64,000 bases of DNA from Verrucomicrobiia bacterium (GTDB lineage Bacteria > Verrucomicrobiota > Verrucomicrobiia > Limisphaerales > JADLHS01), in assembly GCA_023953615.1 (NCBI GenBank), contig JAMLJH010000002.1, positions 1 to 64,000 of the forward strand, in the 5' to 3' direction. This document shows, piece after piece, positions 17,970-27,052 of this stretch. Position numbers and translations under genes: made by a program. How positions within the stretch are numbered: the stretch's first letter is position 1; every line of letters begins with the position of its first letter. The notes beneath the pieces are model-generated. The model ran no database searches. It was not told the origin of the DNA and saw only the letters and a program-made list of their open reading frames with translations.

Positions 17970-18065
17970 GAAAGGCATGGAGCAAAGGGATGAATTAGTC
18001 CCCACGTTGTGGCGGGGAGAGTGAGGCGTGGAATGGCCGTTGCGCGAGAAAACACCGGATGACGG

Positions 18066-19412
18066 TTACGCCAGTTCCGTGGCGTATTGTTGAATCTTGC
18101 GGATGGCGGCGGCGATCTGCTCCATGTCGGTGCGCGGGCCGAGCAGCATGTTTTGCGTGAACCACACCGCTTGTTCACAAACCCGATCATTTTGCGGACA
18201 GTTTTGAGTTTGCTCCAACCACTCCCGCATACGCTTCTCGCCATACACCTTCAGGAAATGCGGGTCCTGCGCGAGATTGGCCACGTACGCGCCCCGGTGC
18301 ATCGGACCGTAACCGCCGGAAGCGCCCACCCCTTCCTTGCCGAGTGCGGCGAGAAATTTGGCGCGTGGCAGTCCGGCGAATCGCTCCGAATCGTAGCGGA
18401 ACATGTACAAGTGATACGCGCTGCGGGTCGTGCCGGGATACAACTTGGCGGGCGTGATGCCGGGAACCTCCCGGAGCAATTGCGTCAGGTAGTTAGCGTT
18501 TTCGGTGCGGCGTTGAGTCTGTTCCACCACGCGGGTCATTTGCGCCGTCAAGAGGCTGCCTTGGAATTCGCACAGACGCAGATTTGAGCCGCGCGTCCCG
18601 GCGTAGCTGAAATTATCGCCCGTGACTTTCTTGGCCTGACCTTGGGTGTGAAAATGGTAGCAGGCATTGGCGAATTGGTCGTCATTAGTCAGCACCGCGC
18701 CGCCTTCGCCCGAATTCAAATTTTTGCTGGCCTGAAAACTGAAACAACCGCCCAAGCCCAGTGTGCCCACTTTCTGTCCGCGCCACTCGCCCAGATGCGC
18801 CTGACAAGCGTCCTCGATGACCGGGACGTTACGTCGCTTCCCAATCGCCAGAACCTTATCCATGTCCACCGGGCTGCCCGCGATGTGAACCGGAAGCAGC
18901 GCCTTGGTTTGCGGAGTGATCGCCGCTTCGATCCGATCCGCGTCTATTTGAAAGCTTTCCGGATCCACATCCACAAAGATGGGCAGCGCGTAGTTCAGCA
19001 CGATGACATTGTAGGTCGCCACGAACGTGTAGGGCGTGGTGATGACTTCATCGCCGGGGCCGATGTTCAACGCGCCCAACGCAGTGGTCAGCGCCGCGGT
19101 CCCGCTGGCGGTGGCGAGCGCGTGTTTGGTTCCGGTCAGCTTTTCATACTCGGCTTCAAAGTGCGCGACGCTTTTGCCCGAGCCACGATACCAATGCTTC
19201 GATTGCAGCGTGGCCAACAGCGCCTGCTCCTCGGTTTGATCAATGACCGGCCAGCTCGGGAAGCTGCCGGGAAAAGCTTTAGGCCCGCCGAGGGCGGCCG
19301 GTTTGGCGGCGGTTTCCGCACCGCGAGTGATTTGGGGCATACCGAAAGCGAGACTGGCGCCGGCGACGGTGGTGGTGCCCAGAAATTGACGGCGGGTAAC
19401 TTGATTTTGCAT
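18066..19412 (-). CDS. DegT/DnrJ/EryC1/StrS-family PLP aminotransferase with Tat signal
   Basis: 448 residues from the ATG at 19412; the frame is open further upstream but lacks coding character. The N-terminus is a twin-arginine signal (VTRRQFLGTTTVAG followed by a hydrophobic run), so a folded, PLP-loaded enzyme would be exported. The fold-type I core is intact: 'SGTAALTTALGAL', 'TTPYTFVAT', 'VIEDACQAH' (PLP-pyridine acid) and the Schiff-base Lys230 in 'FSFQASKNLNSGEGG'. Cytoplasmic relatives transaminate nucleotide-linked keto-sugars; the exported form must act on something else. Tat-tagged DegT proteins occur in Planctomycetes and Verrucomicrobia. It precedes the GH5/GH99 gene on the same strand. 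Confidence 0.88.
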   Translation of the reverse strand: MQNQVTRRQFLGTTTVAGASLAFGMPQITRGAETAAKPAALGGPKAFPGSFPSWPVIDQTEEQALLATLQSKHWYRGSGKSVAHFEAEYEKLTGTKHALATASGTAALTTALGALNIGPGDEVITTPYTFVATYNVIVLNYALPIFVDVDPESFQIDADRIEAAITPQTKALLPVHIAGSPVDMDKVLAIGKRRNVPVIEDACQAHLGEWRGQKVGTLGLGGCFSFQASKNLNSGEGGAVLTNDDQFANACYHFHTQGQAKKVTGDNFSYAGTRGSNLRLCEFQGSLLTAQMTRVVEQTQRRTENANYLTQLLREVPGITPAKLYPGTTRSAYHLYMFRYDSERFAGLPRAKFLAALGKEGVGASGGYGPMHRGAYVANLAQDPHFLKVYGEKRMREWLEQTQNCPQNDRVCEQAVWFTQNMLLGPRTDMEQIAAAIRKIQQYATELA

Positions 19413-19599
19413 AAGGCGTTCTTGATGTTTTTGTTGGCCATCGGTTCGAGCGGATTGCGGCCCAACCGGTGAATTGCTGGCACATGCGTAGGCCATCCGG
19501 CGCGGAGCGGCAAGCAGAATGTGCCGTTGCCGACACGGAAACGCCGCTTCCGCGCGCCGCCGGACCGGAATTGGCAGAGATTTTGCAATAATTACCCGA

Positions 19600-20292
19600 A
19601 TGAACGACGTTCCGTCATGGCTTCCGCGTTGGTTTTCGCCCACCATCTTCATGCTGGTGCTCGCCAATTTAGTTCCCATTTACGGCGTAATGGCGCTTGG
19701 TTGGGAGGTGTACCCCGTGGTGCTGCTGTTCTGGACGGAGAATTTGATCATCGGCGGTTTCAACGTGTTGAAGATGTTGAGTTGCCGTCCGCAGGAGGCC
19801 GAATCGTGGCTGGTTAAAATATTTTTCGTGCCGTTTTTCTGCTTCCACTATGGCATTTTTACGCTGGTTCATGGAGTATTCGTCGTGGTTCTGTTCGGTG
19901 GCGGCTTGCGTCAAGGCGCACCGCCGCTTCAGTGGAGCGAGGTCTTTCACACGATCGGACAACTTCACCTCGGTTATGCCGCCGCGGCGTTGCTGGTGAG
20001 TCACGCGTTTGCGTTCGGTTACAATTTTTTGTGGCGCGGCGAATACCGCACCGCATCGGTGCCGACCCTGATGCAGTCGCCTTACGGTCGGGTGATTGTA
20101 TTGCACCTGGCGATGTTGGGCGGCGCGTTTCTGATTTTGAAATTACACGCTCCTCAAGGAGCTTTGGCGTTGTTGGTGCTTTTGAAAATTGCGCTCGATG
20201 TCCTCGGGCACCATCGGGAACTGAAAGGCCAAGCTTCGAGAACCTTTACGCACCATTTTCCCACGCAACCCACCCAATTCACCGCGCCGTAA
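19600..20292 (+). CDS. DUF6498-type integral membrane protein
   Basis: 230 residues from the ATG at 19600. About six membrane segments are visible: residues 14-32, 38-58 (with 'LLFWTENLIIGGFNVLKM'), 75-98 ('FFCFHYGIFTLVHGVFVV'), 118-140, 155-178 and 182-205. The 'WTENLI.G..N..K' and 'FHYG.F...HG.F' motifs are those I associate with DUF6498 proteins of unknown function. The intramembrane Trp, Glu, Asn and His residues could bind a ligand or metal. It is divergently oriented from the Tat-exported aminotransferase, with about 190 bp between start codons. Confidence 0.75.
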   Translation: MNDVPSWLPRWFSPTIFMLVLANLVPIYGVMALGWEVYPVVLLFWTENLIIGGFNVLKMLSCRPQEAESWLVKIFFVPFFCFHYGIFTLVHGVFVVVLFGGGLRQGAPPLQWSEVFHTIGQLHLGYAAAALLVSHAFAFGYNFLWRGEYRTASVPTLMQSPYGRVIVLHLAMLGGAFLILKLHAPQGALALLVLLKIALDVLGHHRELKGQASRTFTHHFPTQPTQFTAP

Positions 20293-20311
20293 TGGCCGTT
20301 GGGCCGGGTGA

Positions 20312-23236
20312 CTATTCGGTATGCACGCGGTAGAAACGCATGGGGCCGGCGGCTGATGAGTTGGTCAGTTGGATCAAACCACCCGTGCCCGGAACGGTTT
20401 GCTGGAGCTGCCAGGTGATTGGCGGCGTCAAATTGGTGGTCTGCTCCACCACGTAGGTCAGCCCAAACTGGCTCGTAAACGACAGAGTATATTGCCCGTT
20501 GCGCCAGGCGCCGACGCCAAGTTGCGGCGACAACCACGGTTGCACTTCCACCGTGGCTTGGGCCGAAACGCCGCTCGGATGATCTGCGTTGTAAGCGGTC
20601 AAGGTTACGGTGTAAGTGCCGGGCGTCGCCCAGGCATACCCGGTTTGGTAGGATAAATTCGTGGCGATGACGCCGTCGCCGAACGCCCACTCGATCCGGG
20701 CGGCGCGCCCGTTGATTTCTCCCGTCAGTAATTGCGGTATCGCCGCGGCGACTTGCGGATGCGGAATCGTGAGCGTCACGGTCAACGGGCCAACGAAGGC
20801 GGCTTCCACGACTTCGTCGCAACCCATGGATGGCGGATTACTCCAGGGATCACCGTCCAGGTCCAAGCCGCTGGCGGCTGATGCCAGACCCGCGCCGCGA
20901 CACGGCGAAGTAGCGGCCAGATGGAAACCATCTACGAACTGCGGGTCACCGGTGATATTGCCCGCACCGTCAGGCAAGGGTGCAGCGCATGAATACGACA
21001 CCTCGGAAGCATACACATTGTCATTGGTGTCGTTATTGTTTGCCTCCGCTTGATTAAAGTAAATGATGCTATTAACAGCCTTGGAATTCGCGATGCCGCC
21101 ACCACTGTTGGTAGTGGAGTTATTGACCACGGTGCAATTGAACAGCTCGCTGGCCTTGGCGCCGCCGCCGGATCGTCCACTGCTGTTACCTTTAATCAGA
21201 CAGTTGTGTAGTTGACTGTCATAGACACCGCCACCGTCCCACCCACTCTGATTAGCTTTGATTACGCAGTTACGCAGTTGACTGGCATAGGCGCCACCAC
21301 CCTCGCGAGTTGATGTGTTCCCAACTAGAATGCAATTGTCCAAGCGACCGCCCACTATGCCGCCACCCGCACGCCCCGCCGAACAATTGGTGATGATGCA
21401 ATTAGCCAACTCCGCAAAAACCGCTTCGCAGAAAACACCCCCTCCACCTACGATCGACTGCATGGTTTCACCTTCGCGCAGTGTGAAGCCACTTAACCCA
21501 GCCGGATCCGCAGCCACCCACGCACAACGGGTCGCGGCCGGTGAGCTGGCGCCGCCATATCCACTGATGTGAGTAACCTCCGGGCCATTCACACTGGTGA
21601 CCAGCAACGGTCGATCCAGCACCATTCGATGCCGGTACCGTTCGGGACCGGCGACGATACGGCCTCCGGTGTTGTAGAGGCCATTGGTCACCAAGACGAT
21701 GTCACCGGCCTGAGCGGCATCAATTGCCTCCTGAATGTTTGTCGCTGCCGTGCTCCAATTTAGATACGGTGATTGGGGTGTCGTCCCAGCAGCGTCAACG
21801 CAGTGTACCGTTACTTGCGTCACCGCACTGGTGGATGATCCGACCGTGTTGCTGATAACAACCTGATACGCCCCTGCATCTGTCGGATCGAAAGCGTTTA
21901 TCAACAAGTCCGGTGAATCCGCCGCGGCGTATTTCGTTCCGTTGGTCAATACCAGACCGTCCTTGGTCCACATGGCGGTGAACGGCGTCTCCCCGGCAGC
22001 AACGGCACTGAGCCGAACCTGGCCGGTATGGGGACTGGGTCGGGGATAGGGCTTGCCAACCAGTGGTTCAGGCAGCCATTCATCGCAGCCGATGGCGGGT
22101 AGATTGGCCCAAGGTTGACCATCCAGATCCGTGCCGATGACCTGCGTCGGATCACCCGCGCCGCGACACGACGAAGTGGCGGCCAGATGGATTCCATCCT
22201 CGAGTAATTGCGGGTCCGCGTCGGTGTTCCCGACCCCGGGCAAGATGGGATAAGTGCAACAGTAGCTCAGGACCGGTGGCTGCCCTGGGTGATTTTGTAA
22301 GATCGGAAAATTACCGGAGAAGGAGTGCCAGTTGTCCCAAATGATGGAGTTCACGGCGATACCACCAGTCATGCCGCCGATGCAGTTTCGAGTCACGGTG
22401 CATTGGTGTAGAATGCTGTTGACAACCGCTGCCTGCGCCGAAGTCGCAAGGCTAGTATTTCTGACGATGGCACAGTTGGTTGCACGGGACAGACTGATCC
22501 CTCCGCACTGGTTGTCGGTAATCAAGCAGTTCACCAAAACAGCTCCGTGCGCGGCCCCTTGAACTGCGTTAGGAGCGAACTTGATGCGATTTTGTGAAAG
22601 CACACAGCGTTTCAAAAACCCGGAATAGGCGCCGCCTCCGAACCTAAACGCATCGTTATCGGTGATGATGCAATCGAGCACGAAAGTATCGTTCGAAGAG
22701 GTGCAAAAAACGCCGCCGCCACTCGATTCAAAATCCAGTCCGCTACTCAGTGTAGCGCCGCCGCGCAGAGTAAAACCGCGCAAGGTCGCGCCGTTGGTTA
22801 ACCACGCACACCGCACGCTGAGCAAGATGTTTAGTGACGAGTAACCCTGAATAATAGTAGCTTCCGCTCCGTTCACGCTTTGCACCGTAATCGCTTTGTC
22901 CACGGTAATCCGGTTGGTAAGCATTGAGGTCACCGGAGGTAAGTTGGGAGAGGGCGGCGGTTGCGGCGGCGTCAGTTTGCCGCCGGTGTTGTAAACGCCG
23001 TTGGTGACCCAGACGACGTCACCGTCGTTGGCGGCGTCAATGGCTGCCTGAATGTTCGTGGCGGCACTGGCCCAGTCTGTGAACGGCGTGACATGCCCGC
23101 CGGTCAGGGAGACATACCGCTCAGCCGTCCAAGCCGTGGTGGTGCCCAGCCCGGCCAGAATCAGACTCAGCAGAACGGGTGTTGGTTGGGTGACGCAGCG
23201 GAGAGCGCTCTTCATGGTTTTCATGGTCGGTTGCAT
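20312..23236 (-). CDS. Large secreted right-handed beta-helix protein with internal duplication, Ig-like and PKD domains
   Basis: 974 residues from the ATG at 23236 (another ATG at 23224 would also keep the signal peptide). After the signal, two homologous beta-helix modules follow: about residues 38-390 ('WASAATNIQAAIDAANDGDVV', ends '.HLAATSSCRGAGDPT..IG') and about 485-820 ('WSTAATNIQEAIDAAQAGDIV', ends '.HLAATSPCRGAGLAS...G'). Each starts with the same 'YNTGG' turn and ends with a 'DLDG.PW.N.P..GCDE' block. Between them is an Ig-like module (GAYQVVISNTVGSS). A PKD domain follows (WAFGDGVIATNLSYQTGYAW), then the Verrucomicrobia-type 'FYRVHTE' tail. Such proteins often bind or cleave polysaccharide; no lyase residues can be assigned. 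Confidence 0.82.
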   Translation of the reverse strand: MQPTMKTMKSALRCVTQPTPVLLSLILAGLGTTTAWTAERYVSLTGGHVTPFTDWASAATNIQAAIDAANDGDVVWVTNGVYNTGGKLTPPQPPPSPNLPPVTSMLTNRITVDKAITVQSVNGAEATIIQGYSSLNILLSVRCAWLTNGATLRGFTLRGGATLSSGLDFESSGGGVFCTSSNDTFVLDCIITDNDAFRFGGGAYSGFLKRCVLSQNRIKFAPNAVQGAAHGAVLVNCLITDNQCGGISLSRATNCAIVRNTSLATSAQAAVVNSILHQCTVTRNCIGGMTGGIAVNSIIWDNWHSFSGNFPILQNHPGQPPVLSYCCTYPILPGVGNTDADPQLLEDGIHLAATSSCRGAGDPTQVIGTDLDGQPWANLPAIGCDEWLPEPLVGKPYPRPSPHTGQVRLSAVAAGETPFTAMWTKDGLVLTNGTKYAAADSPDLLINAFDPTDAGAYQVVISNTVGSSTSAVTQVTVHCVDAAGTTPQSPYLNWSTAATNIQEAIDAAQAGDIVLVTNGLYNTGGRIVAGPERYRHRMVLDRPLLVTSVNGPEVTHISGYGGASSPAATRCAWVAADPAGLSGFTLREGETMQSIVGGGGVFCEAVFAELANCIITNCSAGRAGGGIVGGRLDNCILVGNTSTREGGGAYASQLRNCVIKANQSGWDGGGVYDSQLHNCLIKGNSSGRSGGGAKASELFNCTVVNNSTTNSGGGIANSKAVNSIIYFNQAEANNNDTNDNVYASEVSYSCAAPLPDGAGNITGDPQFVDGFHLAATSPCRGAGLASAASGLDLDGDPWSNPPSMGCDEVVEAAFVGPLTVTLTIPHPQVAAAIPQLLTGEINGRAARIEWAFGDGVIATNLSYQTGYAWATPGTYTVTLTAYNADHPSGVSAQATVEVQPWLSPQLGVGAWRNGQYTLSFTSQFGLTYVVEQTTNLTPPITWQLQQTVPGTGGLIQLTNSSAAGPMRFYRVHTE

Positions 23237-23512
23237 GAGGTTCAAACTCGAACGCCCAGAGATTGATCCGGTTTGTTTCTTATGAGAACGCGATCATTAT
23301 CCCGTTAATCCGTTAAAAAACAAGAGAAATCAATGGGTTCAAACCCGGTTCTCGAGTGAGGCATGTTCACGCTCGGTGTCGAGGCTAGCCGGTGGGAATT
23401 GGAGGGGGCGGTTTGCGAGTGGATGGCGGTGCGGGCTTCACATTGTCGAGCGCACCCAGCGAAGCTGACGCTGCAGTTTTCCAAGCGATTTCCCCGGCTT
23501 GCTTCGTTTTTG

Positions 23513-24541
23513 ATGCTCCGCTATCGTCCTTGCGTGGCATGGAGAAAGTTGAGTGGGTTGGTTGCGGTCTGGATCGTCATGGGTTCAGTCGCGCTGGCTG
23601 ACGTCGTGGAACTCAAGGATGCCGCTTCCGTTTCCGGGAAAATTTTATCCGAAAAAAACGACTCCATCGTGGTGGATGTTGGTTACACCGTCCTGGTCAT
23701 TCCGCGCGCGGCGGTGGCCAAAATTATCCCGGGCGATTCAACTCCGTCGTCCACGCTGGCGGCGGATTCAACCAACCAAACCGAGGCGGCGGCTCCGTCC
23801 GCTCCGGCGCTTGAAACGGCGGCGGCGGGCGGATTTTACCAGGTCGGTAATGGCGCGGGTGGCGACCGTAGTGTGCGCGAGTTGGTGAAGCAATTGGGCG
23901 AGGCGGTGGTGCAAATCCGCACGCCGGCCGGACTTGGTTCGGGTTTCTTCCTTAACGAGGACGGTTTCTTGATCACCAATTTCCACGTCATCGAAGGCGA
24001 GACGCAGATTTCGGTCGAGGTCTATCACCAGAAGAACGGACAGTTGGAGCGCAAGGTGTATAAGCAGGTGCGGATTGTGGCGATGAACAAGTTTGCTGAT
24101 CTGGCCTTGTTGCAGGTGGAAGACCGGGACGCGCCCAAGTTCAAGTTCGTGCGCATCGGCAACTCGGATGTGCTGGCGGTGGGCGAACGGGTGTTTGCCA
24201 TCGGCAGTCCGCTGGGTTTGGAACGCACGGTGACGGAAGGTATTCTCAGTACCAAGACCCGGCAGATGAGTGGCGATTTGTATTTGCAGACCACGGCCCA
24301 GATCAATCCCGGGAACAGTGGCGGCCCACTGTTCAATCTACGCGGGGAAGTGGTGGGCGTAACCAACATGAAGGCCACGTATGGCGAAGGGTTGGGCTTT
24401 GCGATTCCTGCCGAGCGCCTGCGCTACTTTTTGGATCATCGCGATGCGTTCGCGTACAGCAATGACAATCCGGGCAATCCGTACCGGTATTTGTCCCCGC
24501 CAACCCCCGCGCAATCCGCTGAGACCCAAGCCACGCAATGA
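23513..24541 (+). CDS. Exported HtrA/DegP-like serine protease without PDZ domain
   Basis: 342 residues from the ATG at 23513; the frame extends upstream to 23363 but only this start gives a proper signal peptide (residues 10-29). The trypsin-like catalytic triad is complete: His158 in 'LITNFHVIEG', Asp196 in 'FADLALLQV' and Ser269 in 'NPGNSGGPL'. The protein ends about 65 residues after the Ser, so there is no room for a PDZ domain. Residues 30-75 form a small beta domain ('DVVELKDAASVSGKIL...IPRAAVAKI') resembling the N-terminus of the protein at 42513. Likely a periplasmic quality-control protease. The next gene begins 37 bp downstream and is probably cotranscribed. Confidence 0.9.
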   Translation: MLRYRPCVAWRKLSGLVAVWIVMGSVALADVVELKDAASVSGKILSEKNDSIVVDVGYTVLVIPRAAVAKIIPGDSTPSSTLAADSTNQTEAAAPSAPALETAAAGGFYQVGNGAGGDRSVRELVKQLGEAVVQIRTPAGLGSGFFLNEDGFLITNFHVIEGETQISVEVYHQKNGQLERKVYKQVRIVAMNKFADLALLQVEDRDAPKFKFVRIGNSDVLAVGERVFAIGSPLGLERTVTEGILSTKTRQMSGDLYLQTTAQINPGNSGGPLFNLRGEVVGVTNMKATYGEGLGFAIPAERLRYFLDHRDAFAYSNDNPGNPYRYLSPPTPAQSAETQATQ

Positions 24542-24578
24542 CTGTTCTTACCGATGGGCCGATTAAACTGACAACCCT

Positions 24579-26531
24579 ATGACAGAAAATTATTGGCGCC
24601 GGAGCTGGCGGAGTCGGGCGGTGAGTTATGTGGCGGGTTTCGTCTGCGTCTTGAGTTCGTTGGGACGCGCCGCCGTTCCTCCCGCGGAAAAATTGTTGCC
24701 GCCTGAAACCCTGTTCGTCCTGACCGCGCCGGACTGGAACAAACTGGCGGCGGCGTTCCGTCAATCTCCGCAAGCGCGACTCTGGGACGATCCCGCCATG
24801 GCGCCGTTTCGCGCCAAGGTTGTCTCCAAGTGGACGGAGGAAATTGTAAAACCTTTGGAGCGCGATTTGGGCATCAACTTTGCCGATTACCGCGCGTTGC
24901 TCCAAGGGCAGTTGACGCTGGCCGTTTTACCGGAAGGCTGGCTCGATGAAAGCGGGGTCGCCGGAACTCCGGGGATCGTGCTGCTGCTGGATGCGCGTGA
25001 TCAGGGCGAGTTGCTGACCAAGAATCTGGCGACGCTACGGCAGCGTCTGGCGGCGGCCGGGAAGCCGCTGCGCACGGAGAAAATCCGTGAGGTCGAATTT
25101 TCCATTGTTAATCTGACCACCAACGACATTCCGGCCACCGTGCGCCGGCTGTTGCCGCAAAAACAGGAGGTGCAGGAGCTGGGCGCGAACGCCCCCGCCA
25201 AATCAGATGCGACGCAGTTGGTGTTTGGTCAGCGCGGATCGCTGTTGATTTTGAGCACGACCTCAGCCGCTGCGGAAAAAATTGTGACCCGTTTGAGCGG
25301 TTCGGGCAGCCCCACCCTGGCGGACGCCACGGAATTTGAAGCGGGTCGTCAGGCACTCTTTCGCGAATCGCCTTTGTTCGGTTGGGTCAACGCCAAACTG
25401 CTGCTGGATCTGGCGGTGAAAAGTTTGGCCGCCGGTCAGAGCGCCGAAGCGCCCAGCCCCATTCCGCGGCCGAACCTGGAAAAAATAATGACGATCACCG
25501 GTCTGAACGGCTTGAAATCGCTGGCGTTCGATTATCGCAACAGTCCTGGCGGACCGTTGCTGGGATTGTTCTTGAGCGCGCCGGAAGCCACGCGAAATGG
25601 ATTGCTCAAGTTGCTGGCGCTGGAGGCCCGGGACGCCGCTCCGCCCGCCTTCATCTCGGCGGACGTGTTGAGATTTGCGCGTTACCGCATCGCGGGGCAG
25701 CAAGTCATCGCCACGCTGGAGGCCGCGTTGAATGAGATTTCGCCGGGTACGTTCAATTTTCTGCTGAGCAATGCGAACGAAGCGGTCCGGCTCGATGAAC
25801 CGGATTACGACCTGCGAAAAAACATTTTTGAAAACCTGGGGGATGACGTTATCACCTTCCAGAAACCGCCCCAGGGAAAAACCCTGGCGGATTTGGAAGC
25901 AACATCGAGCGTCGTGCTGGTCGCTTCTCCCAACGCGGAGAAACTGGCCGCATCACTCAAGGGGCTGTTCATTGTGGCGTTGCCCCAGGGCGGCTCGCCG
26001 CAAACGCGGGAGTTTCTCGGTCGTAAAATTTATACGGTGAAGCTGTCCGGCGTCATCGGCGGCGACGACGCCAACGCGCTGCATTACGTGGCCAACGGTG
26101 GTTACGTGGCTTTCAGTTCCCGCGCGTCGGCGTTGGAAGATTATCTGCGCAGCACGGACGATCAGGGGCTGGCCCTGCGCGCCACGGCTGGATTTGCCGC
26201 GGCGGTTGAACAGGTGGGCGGCATGAACACCGGTTGGTTGAGTTACGAGGATCAGCGCGGGACCATGCGGTTCACCGTTGATGCCCTGATGGCGTCGGCA
26301 GCCATGACGAATCGCAGTGAGTTTGACGCGGTGTTTGCCAGTCTGATTCCGTTTGCACCACCCGAGGCGGAGATGAAAGAGTGGTTTGACCTCTCGTTGC
26401 TGCCGAGCTTTGACAAAATCGCGAAATACTACGGCTTCACCGTCACCACCAGTCAGACCAGCGTGAAAGGGATTACGTTTCGATACTTCGCTCCCACGCC
26501 GCCCGAGTTATTGCAACCAGCGTCCCAATAG
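24579..26531 (+). CDS. Exported DUF3352-like protein of unknown function
   Basis: 650 residues with an N-terminal basic stretch and hydrophobic segment (about residues 15-32) acting as a signal or anchor. The pattern is that of large DUF3352-type proteins of Planctomycetes and Verrucomicrobia: 'LLPPETLFVLTAPDWNKLAAAF', then repeats of 'LTLAVLPEGW', 'IVLLLDARDQGELL' and later 'IYTVKL...ALHYVANGGYVAFSSRASALEDYL'. No catalytic residues are recognised. It lies 37 bp behind the HtrA-like protease, so it may be a partner or substrate in envelope quality control, but that is inference from position alone. Confidence 0.7.
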   Translation: MTENYWRRSWRSRAVSYVAGFVCVLSSLGRAAVPPAEKLLPPETLFVLTAPDWNKLAAAFRQSPQARLWDDPAMAPFRAKVVSKWTEEIVKPLERDLGINFADYRALLQGQLTLAVLPEGWLDESGVAGTPGIVLLLDARDQGELLTKNLATLRQRLAAAGKPLRTEKIREVEFSIVNLTTNDIPATVRRLLPQKQEVQELGANAPAKSDATQLVFGQRGSLLILSTTSAAAEKIVTRLSGSGSPTLADATEFEAGRQALFRESPLFGWVNAKLLLDLAVKSLAAGQSAEAPSPIPRPNLEKIMTITGLNGLKSLAFDYRNSPGGPLLGLFLSAPEATRNGLLKLLALEARDAAPPAFISADVLRFARYRIAGQQVIATLEAALNEISPGTFNFLLSNANEAVRLDEPDYDLRKNIFENLGDDVITFQKPPQGKTLADLEATSSVVLVASPNAEKLAASLKGLFIVALPQGGSPQTREFLGRKIYTVKLSGVIGGDDANALHYVANGGYVAFSSRASALEDYLRSTDDQGLALRATAGFAAAVEQVGGMNTGWLSYEDQRGTMRFTVDALMASAAMTNRSEFDAVFASLIPFAPPEAEMKEWFDLSLLPSFDKIAKYYGFTVTTSQTSVKGITFRYFAPTPPELLQPASQ

Positions 26532-26621
26532 TTCACGCGGGCGCCGGCAGCGGTGGCGGCGGAAGAATCGGCGTTGCTCCGAGGTGTTCGCCTGAGGTTG
26601 CGGGAAAAATTTTCCGTCACG

Positions 26622-26783
26622 TCAATTCGGAGTGATCAGGGCTTTACTGTTCAACAACCAGATCATCCCGGCCACCAACAACAGGATGAGGAGGATGAGC
26701 AGGCTGAACAGAACCACTTTTAGTCTGCGCCCGCGACTGCGCCCTCGCCGGTGGTAACGGTTTGACTGGTTGCGACGGGTCAT
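26622..26783 (-). CDS. Small basic single-pass membrane protein
   Basis: 53 residues from the ATG at 26783 (a longer frame reaches 26819). The first 20 residues are strongly basic (RRNQSNRYHRRGRSRGRR), followed by one hydrophobic helix (VVLFSLLILLILLLVAGMIW) and a short C-terminal tail. The positive-inside rule puts the basic end in the cytoplasm. Small proteins of this design are common but unassigned. No nearby partner is implied: the gene stands alone between the convergent DUF3352-like gene and the mscS-like gene. Composition makes it plausible but not proven as a gene. Confidence 0.5.
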   Translation of the reverse strand: MTRRNQSNRYHRRGRSRGRRLKVVLFSLLILLILLLVAGMIWLLNSKALITPN

Positions 26784-27052
26784 GCCCACAGTCTTTGCGG
26801 ATTCAGGCGCGGCTGGCAATCAAAAGTTCAATCAAAATTCCACCGGGCCATCAGAGCGCTTCAAGTATTTCGACAGCCGTTGTGAGACGGCGTCCCCCCG
26901 GCTTCAAGCCAAGAGCCGGTATCAAACTGACGACCGCTTGTTGGTTCGCGACGAGATTCGCGCTCCAGCAGGTTGCCCCAGGCCAGACCCTCGTGGACAT
27001 GTACTCCGTTTCTCCATCCAGGCTCAGCCTTTGAATGTTGAGATGCGTTCGA

